NCBI RefSeq assembly: GCF_901709675.1
Contig: NC_051097.1
Location: 7,420,039-7,484,038 of the forward strand
Source: Syngnathus acus
Taxonomy: Eukaryota; Chordata; Actinopteri; Syngnathiformes; Syngnathidae
Direction of reading: 5' to 3'
DNA length: 64,000 bases
Position numbers and translations under genes: made by a program. Positions 57,595 to 64,000 of the stretch are shown here, piece after piece. Positions within the stretch are counted from its first letter, which is position 1; every line of letters starts with the position of its first letter. The notes under the pieces are model-generated. The model was given only the letters and a program-made list of their open reading frames with translations, had not been told where the DNA came from and searched no databases.

Positions 57595-57710
57595 TCTGTC
57601 AGTATGTGTTGCTGCACCGTTGTCGTTAAATGTCAACGCTAGTGGTCTTAGCCCACCTATGCCTTTTGCAGTGTGTGTTAGCATTTAGCTAGCAGACTTC
57701 CAAAAGTTTG
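57595..57710 (+). repeat. Dispersed repeat, second copy
   Basis: GTGTTGCTGCACCG, then TTAGCCCACCTATGCC and TTAGCATTTAGCTAGCA; same family as 32148-32262. A shorter relative (TGTTCTGTCTGCAGTTGTTG) lies near 59390-59435. Confidence 0.5.
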
Positions 57711-58627
57711 CTTGAATACAAACAGCAAAAGCCTTCAAGCCACACCTTGCAGAGAAACATACATCAGCTGTATCACAAACAGACTATCATGTTCTCATTG
57801 GCACTCTCAGAGTAAACTGGCAGATCGATGGCATTTGTGGAAAGCTTCTGTTGAGGCTACTGCAGGCTAATACCAACACTCTCCAGCAGAAGGCTGCGTG
57901 AGCATGCCACAATGGCTGCAATCATTCTTTTTTGTTCTTAGTTCTTACAAAATTGTATATCTGAGATGGAAAAGGGTGAAAATACATCACACCTGTTAAT
58001 GCATGTGTTAGAGACACTTGGGTAGTAGGGAACCATGTGTGTGTGTGCAAGGGCGTGACTGCATTAGGGAATCACACACCCAGCTCCACTCACCAGGGGA
58101 CCACTGTCAGCCTGTGATTTCGCCCGTGTCCCTCCGAGCCAGTGAAATAGGTCAACCACGTATAATGGCGGGGCAACGAGGAGCAAGTATGGCAACCCCC
58201 CCCCCATCCACCACCACCTCTTCTACCCCCACCCCTCCTGCTCAAGACCAGCCAGCCGCTGAAAGCTAGCGAAGTACACCCCCCCCCCCCCCTCCCCTCC
58301 CCGACCTTCCGCCCCCGTGGATGCAAACGAAGCAGCCACAACATGTCCACCTCGCAGCCACAACAACCATTTACGGAGCCACGCTTAAGTGGAGCTCGCT
58401 TGGCTGGTTCGTGGGATTTTAACACTCATCGTTCGCCGATTTCCATGTTCATAAACAACGCAAAACATCATGCGCATGCTAACTAATAGCACCGGTTAAG
58501 GAATTAATATTTGAACACAAGTGGTGGAGCAACACATGCAGACAGGTAGAGTGCCCACATTAAATCCAGAAAGCAGGTAAGCTGTGACGTTAGCAATGCG
58601 AGGGCTACTTGACGTCAACTTCTGTCG

Positions 58628-58639
58628 ACAGCAGGGGGC
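58628..58639 (+). promoter_or_regulatory. CTCF-like core
   Basis: ACAGCAGGGGGC followed by GG matches the CTCF core at 11 of 12 positions. It lies in non-coding DNA beyond unc5c exon 2. Confidence 0.25.
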
Positions 58640-61600
58640 GGTACAAGACAAAATAGCAGCGCCTGAGATTGATAAAAAAAATTAAAAAAAAGATGAATGT
58701 CGTTATGTATTTCTTATCCCACATTCACAATATTAATAAGAACACCATGGTTGAACTCTCACCATTTGTAAATATTCACATCAGTGATTTTTCACAGCAG
58801 GATAAACTGAAGCTTCGACATCCCATAATAACTGTGATGGAGCGAAATAATAAAGCGGGCAGCCGTCTGCAGGCATTAACAAGGCTCCCGCTTCTTGTTA
58901 ATGGGCAAAGGGAGAGTGTGTCATGTAAACAGCTGATTTTAATGCGTCTTAAGAATCAAATCGATAGGTGGCTTCCCGAAGTCAACACAAATGCAGTTAT
59001 TGATCGGCGAGGGAGTCGGGGGTCCCAAATCAGACGCTCGTCCATCGTGTATATTTTCAAACAAGCTCACATGTATGCACAAACAGCCACGTATGCTCAT
59101 AAATAAGCTTATTGGCCATTTTATGAAATGCAATCCAATGCAATAGCACATGATTAATCATGTTGCTGGGTCAATTAGTCTCAGTGCATGCTTAATTAAT
59201 CAAATATCCCGATAAATAATGCTTACATTTCAAATCAACTTGCAAATGTGAGAAATGAACAGCAAAATGTTTCAGGGGGAAAAGATTGATGTTTTTCAAG
59301 GAAAAATAACTAATATTTTACTTATAAAACAAAATAGCAATATATTTTTTTAAAGAGGATAAAGAATATATTCCAGTGAGCATTGTTAAATGTTCTGTCT
59401 GCAGTTGTTGCTCTACTGTTTACGTTCAGATACATTTAAGAATTGTGTTTTAACAAGTCTATGTATAAAATTGATCAACAGATCAAATGCGCTGTCTGAT
59501 TAATCGGTCGGGCCTTGGCCACAATACTAATAATATGTGACTGCGAGTATTATTTTAATATGGACACTCAATTTTGCAGATAGCCACCAATTACAGGACG
59601 GACTGGAACTGGGAATAAAGCTTTAACATAAAATGTGGAAAAAGTGAAGCGCTGCGAATAGGCACTGTATTATTAAGTACTTTCCCTGACGGACGCGCCA
59701 ACAAAAACAAGCAACGCCTTTTTTTGTTTCTTTTTTTTGGGGGGGCCTCATGTTACCACCCCTCTGCCGTCTCCCGCGGCTTTGACCTTTTCTCTCCAGT
59801 GGAACAGGACACTACACGTCTCATGCATTAATGATCGGCGGTAAGGCTGAGGGCATCGCTCTGTCTTCCAGCCCGTCCGCTAGATGACCCACTTCCACTT
59901 CCAAGGACGGAGCCCCCGTCGCCGATATAAGCCGAGCAACATTACACCCGTGCGGGTTGGGCGATGCAAATAACTTTGCTTCGTCCGAGACGGAAAAAGA
60001 TAGCTGGACAGATAGCGTGGCAGTCTAATAAGTGGAAGGCTGCCTCTTCTCATCTCCACAGTTAGCGTGTCTATGACTTTCCCTGGTGGCAGATCTGGAA
60101 AGCACTAAAAAAATAAATAAATAGAAAAAAACAGGGATGACAGCGGCTGGACACAAAGCGAGTGAAGCCAATTATCTGGCTCATATTGACGCTTGTGCAG
60201 ATACAGCCAAAGCAGAAATGGAGCTGCTACATATTTAAGAACATTCAAAGGCATCAAATGCGACTTATCTCGTCTGGCTCATTGTTTACCACAAGAGCAA
60301 CAATCTTTCTTTATGAAACCTTGGCAGGTTTTTGTGGTGACCTCCAGTCACTTCCAATCTTTTGAAATAATTGTGTCTCATTTATTGCAATATATATATT
60401 TTTTAAATTCATGTGATATTCACATCTTTCATCTATTGTAAAAAAACAAAAAAAAGCCAATTCAGTCTGATTTCTGTTTTCATGTTAGGCTATATGTGAG
60501 TTAATAAATTAAGTTGAACATAAGAGAATATCTGGGAAGAAGCCTCAGTGCCATATTACATTTTAGTGCCTTGCTTTATGTATGATTTCCTACAAAATGG
60601 CATTGCAGCGATATTGAGTGTTCGCTTTCGAATGGTAGACAATATTACAAACGTAATCCAATACTTGATATCGTAATCACTTTTGTTTTTTCTTTTGCTT
60701 GTTTATTGTCTTATTCTTCCCAGCATTCTGACAGACACACAGATTTCCATCTGCGGGGGATGAAAAGATCTCAGGCGCGCGCCTCTCGGCCGCCTCGTTC
60801 CCAAATATTTGACTTTGCCTGTGATCCGCAACCCTCCGGCAGGCTTCTGTCGGGCTTTTCCGCACCGCTGAACTCTGTTTCCAAAGCAGGTGTTGAAAAC
60901 AAAACAAGCCAATGAGTAATTCAAAAACAGAATCAAATAGAGAGGCTTGCTTCTCGAAGTTTTATGATTAAAAAATCAGCTCTTCCTCCGAACTGACCGA
61001 CGACAAAATAATATAGCTGTTAATATCGTCAGCATCTTTTTTATAATCATTGAGATTATCATCGTGACTAATATTACCGTTATTACTGCTAGAAATAATA
61101 AATATGATAATAAATAAAAATAATAAAATAAACAACCATACAATAATATCATTATAATTATAAGCATTATAATTGATAATTGATTATTATTATTATCATT
61201 ATATATTTTTGTTAATTATTAATTGGGGCGTAAGGACTTGTGTTTTGGATATTTCATTTTAATCACTTTTGAAACGCGTGTCGTGGCTCATCAAATTAGG
61301 TCACAAATAATCCGGGAACATGAAAGGTTTCTACTTGACACTGCAGCGAAAGAAGCGCTACCAGTGGCATTTACTGTCACTTTGCATTAGTCACTAATTA
61401 GTTGAAAGCATGACAACAAAGCAACCTTGTTGCAATTAAGCTTCAAGCAAAAGAGTATACTATATGATATATAGTAGGACCAATGTAGTGCCGGAGCCGT
61501 AGAACCGCAGAGTGGTCCAAAAATGCAAAACAATGATAAAGTGAATTCAGACATTTGTTTCTAAATACATTAGAATATTTGAAGATGTAAATGCTACCGA

Positions 61601-62198
61601 AACAGAAAAACAGCGTTGAGAATCAGTTCTAGTATTTCCTCGCAGCCATTTGAATATAGCCGAGCCATATTGTGGCTTTTCGCACTAAACTTGCATGTGG
61701 CGTCAACATTGCATATTAAAGGCAATATACCTCAAGAGCACCCCTCTAAGTTTCATATCAGCGTTGCCATCCCCACTGGATCCATTAGCTTTTATAGGCT
61801 TGTACATTAGCTGGCGTCTGCTGCCATCCGCCTCAACAAACCGCCTACACACTCATGTGCAAAGTAACACATCGCCCGCATATACAGCACACAACCTATG
61901 TGCCTCACAAGCAGCCCTTGTTTAGCAAAACATATATAATTAAAGTCGCCTCATGATGACGGAAGCATTTTTACTCACTTCCGATCAATGTCATTAAAGG
62001 CCCAATCAACATACTGAATAGGAATCCAAATGATCCAACATCTCCGCTTCTGCAGCACACAGACAACAGCTGAAGACCTAGACAGTGGGATTAAAGGTCG
62101 TGACCTTTGTAAGAGTCTTCAAGCCTCAGCACACACGTTGATGAGGTCAGTTCAGGAAGCATTTTCAATCGCACGTCTCACTCGGCACCTCGGAGCTC

Positions 62199-62219
62199 TT
62201 TTTTTTTTTTTTTTTTTTT
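62199..62219. repeat. Poly-T run
   Basis: About 21 T in a row, perhaps the poly(A) end of an eroded - strand retroposon. Confidence 0.8.
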
Positions 62220-63712
62220 GCAACAGGCTGGAGCAGATGTTCTTCCCACACCTCCCACATAGCGCTGAGCTCCTCCTCACCGCCATGTATTTTAAATATG
62301 TAAAAAACAATATGCCGGGGAAACATCAATAGCGGTTTGGTTTCCTCCCTCCAAAACAAGGGGCGCGTTTATGAGCGAAATAGATGCGACAATTAGTCAT
62401 ATTTCAAGTCCTCTTGCTCCATTAGAGGAAAAGCTGCTGCCTGCTGTGCGAGCACAAACTGGAGCTTGGCAGAAATACACTTTTACATCATCCCCATCAT
62501 CATGATACGCTTTTACAAGGAGGTCGAAATTCCTTTTAATGATACTTGAGTGCCTTTATCGGTTATTATTTTTTTTCACTGGTGCCTTGGGCTCCTTTTG
62601 CTGTGCACGACTTGGCCACAGGGGGCAGTATAATACAGTCACGAGAAGCAAAATAGAGTTTCACAACTACTGGAAGTGACTCAGTTTGCCAAAGATGGTA
62701 GAATAAATAAATACATGCCTGCAAGTACATGTTACTTAAAGTATTGGTATATAGAGATGCTATTTTTAGTTTCAAGTTGTAAGAAAAGCCGCAAAACGCG
62801 TCAATCAGTTGCATCAATCTCGGAACAAAGGGTGCAAAGAATGCGGGCCGCCGCCCAGCCGTCAGTCACGCCGCATTAGAAGACGGCTCGGGTCAGCGCT
62901 GGTAGTCAGAGGTTAAAGCCATTACGAGCGAACCGACTCAACTTGCTCACCTCTGACCCTTATTTCGCAAACACGCGCTCGCTCATTGCGTCCGGGCGGC
63001 TCTCGGGCTGCGGCAGGTGTTTTAATCTCTCGTGTTCTCATGTGAAAACGCTGAACTATAATTTAATTGAGACTAGGCAACTGGTGTACCTAATGCTGTG
63101 TCCGTTGTCTCTATTTTAATAGGGTGGCCATCAAATGAGCCAGCCTTCTTGCCGTCTTCCAAATACATTACACACCATTCTTTTATTTTTGATGAGGGAG
63201 GGGAACAAGGGCTCCAACCTCACTGCACTCTCAGCCTTACGTTTTAATATTTCATGGCCGACGTGCAGTTATACCCACAGAATGCACGCGTGCACACACA
63301 CACACATAGAAGCTAGTCACTGCTGAGAGGAGGTGTCCCTAGCAAATGCTAATTGAACTAGTCCACGGGTCAGCGAGCCTTCCTGTTTTCCCTCCTCCAG
63401 CTGATCCATTTTGTCGGGCCAGGGAGCGACGCCGCTATAGGGAGTTTTTGCTTCTGGTTGCGCCGCGAGAAACGTTCTGCGGCCCGAACCGGAAAATGGA
63501 GAGTTTGTTTATGAACCAGCGGGGATCTGACTGTTTATGTGAACCTCTTAACTGCTATTGCCTCGCTCGCACTGGAGTAACATGTCAGCAACTCGTAATG
63601 CAATGATGGCGTAGGAAATTAATGTACAACTCAGCTTTTTGCAGCCATAAAAAGCAGGATTACAGAGCATTTAGCATTGAATCATTTTCAGCACAGTGTA
63701 AAACTGTGTGCT

Positions 63713-63724
63713 GCCACCTTGTGG
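63713..63724 (-). promoter_or_regulatory. CTCF-like core near the window edge
   Basis: On the - strand CCACAAGGTGGC followed by AGCAC matches the CTCF core at 11 of 12 positions. Related sequences occur in many dispersed fish repeats, so this may be repeat-borne. Confidence 0.2.
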
Positions 63725-64000
63725 ATGACAGTGAAATTACACTCAAAATTAACAGACCACAAAAATAAGGTTATACTGTAATTGCACAAAAATATTCTGC
63801 AAACTAACATGACCTCAAACCTGGAACCTGCGATGGAGTATTTAAAAACATCCATGTATAAATAATTTGTGTTCTTACTGTGCAGACAAAAGGTTAAAAA
63901 AAAGTTTCTGAATACACTTACCTTTGTTTGCGATGGAAGCGTCAGGAAAATATGAAGAGCGTGGGAGAGGGAGAGAGAAGAAGAAAAATCAAATTAGTAA

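Overview
The window is nuclear DNA of a bony fish. Evidence for this is two multi-exon vertebrate genes with GT-AG introns, many CA/TG microsatellites, and interspersed repeats of the hAT-like, Tc1-like and non-LTR types common in teleosts. The species cannot be named from the sequence. No bacterial, viral or CRISPR feature was found.

Two genes account for all recognisable coding sequence. On the + strand, bmpr1b (BMP receptor type 1B) is complete: 11 coding exons from the ATG at 4237 to the stop at 17677-17679, joining to 526 residues (signal peptide, 10-cysteine activin-receptor ectodomain, one membrane helix, GS box, serine/threonine kinase). On the - strand, unc5c (netrin receptor UNC5C) runs from 48571 down to its stop at 18744-18746. 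Its 15 exons give 897 residues: two Ig domains, two thrombospondin type-1 domains, one membrane helix, ZU5, UPA and death domains. Only the exon carrying the start codon and signal peptide is missing; it probably lies beyond 64000. All exon phases agree across both genes. The genes converge tail to tail with 997 bases between the end of one stop codon region (17679) and the last exon's outermost 3' untranslated candidates, or 1,064 bases between the two stop codons, the same order and orientation as BMPR1B-UNC5C in human. One receptor carries BMP signals to SMAD1/5/8; the other reads netrin for axon repulsion and dependence-receptor death signalling. The sequence shows no sign that they act in one pathway.

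Layout: 1-4106 is upstream non-coding DNA with simple repeats. 4107-4291 holds the first coding exon of bmpr1b. Its 10.2 kb first intron holds a repeat complex (6771-12740). The centre of this complex is an imperfect palindrome of about 4.65 kb (7856-12509): two arms of about 1.0-1.1 kb, in inverted orientation, around a 234-bp tandem array in which each unit can form a long hairpin; both arms carry a tRNA-Lys-like segment. 14514-17679 holds the other ten bmpr1b exons. 18744-20552 holds the five 3'-most unc5c exons. 21600-23165 is a telomere-like satellite of 32-bp monomers in an unc5c intron. 24058-26784 holds the four exons for ZU5, linker and membrane regions, and 31825-48571 the six ectodomain exons, spread over long introns. 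48572-64000 is long intron or upstream DNA of unc5c without a recognisable exon.

The most unusual objects are the palindromic repeat complex, the telomere-like satellite with a 288-bp higher-order period, and a 123-bp bmpr1b intron that is in frame and free of stops exactly at the GS box-kinase junction.
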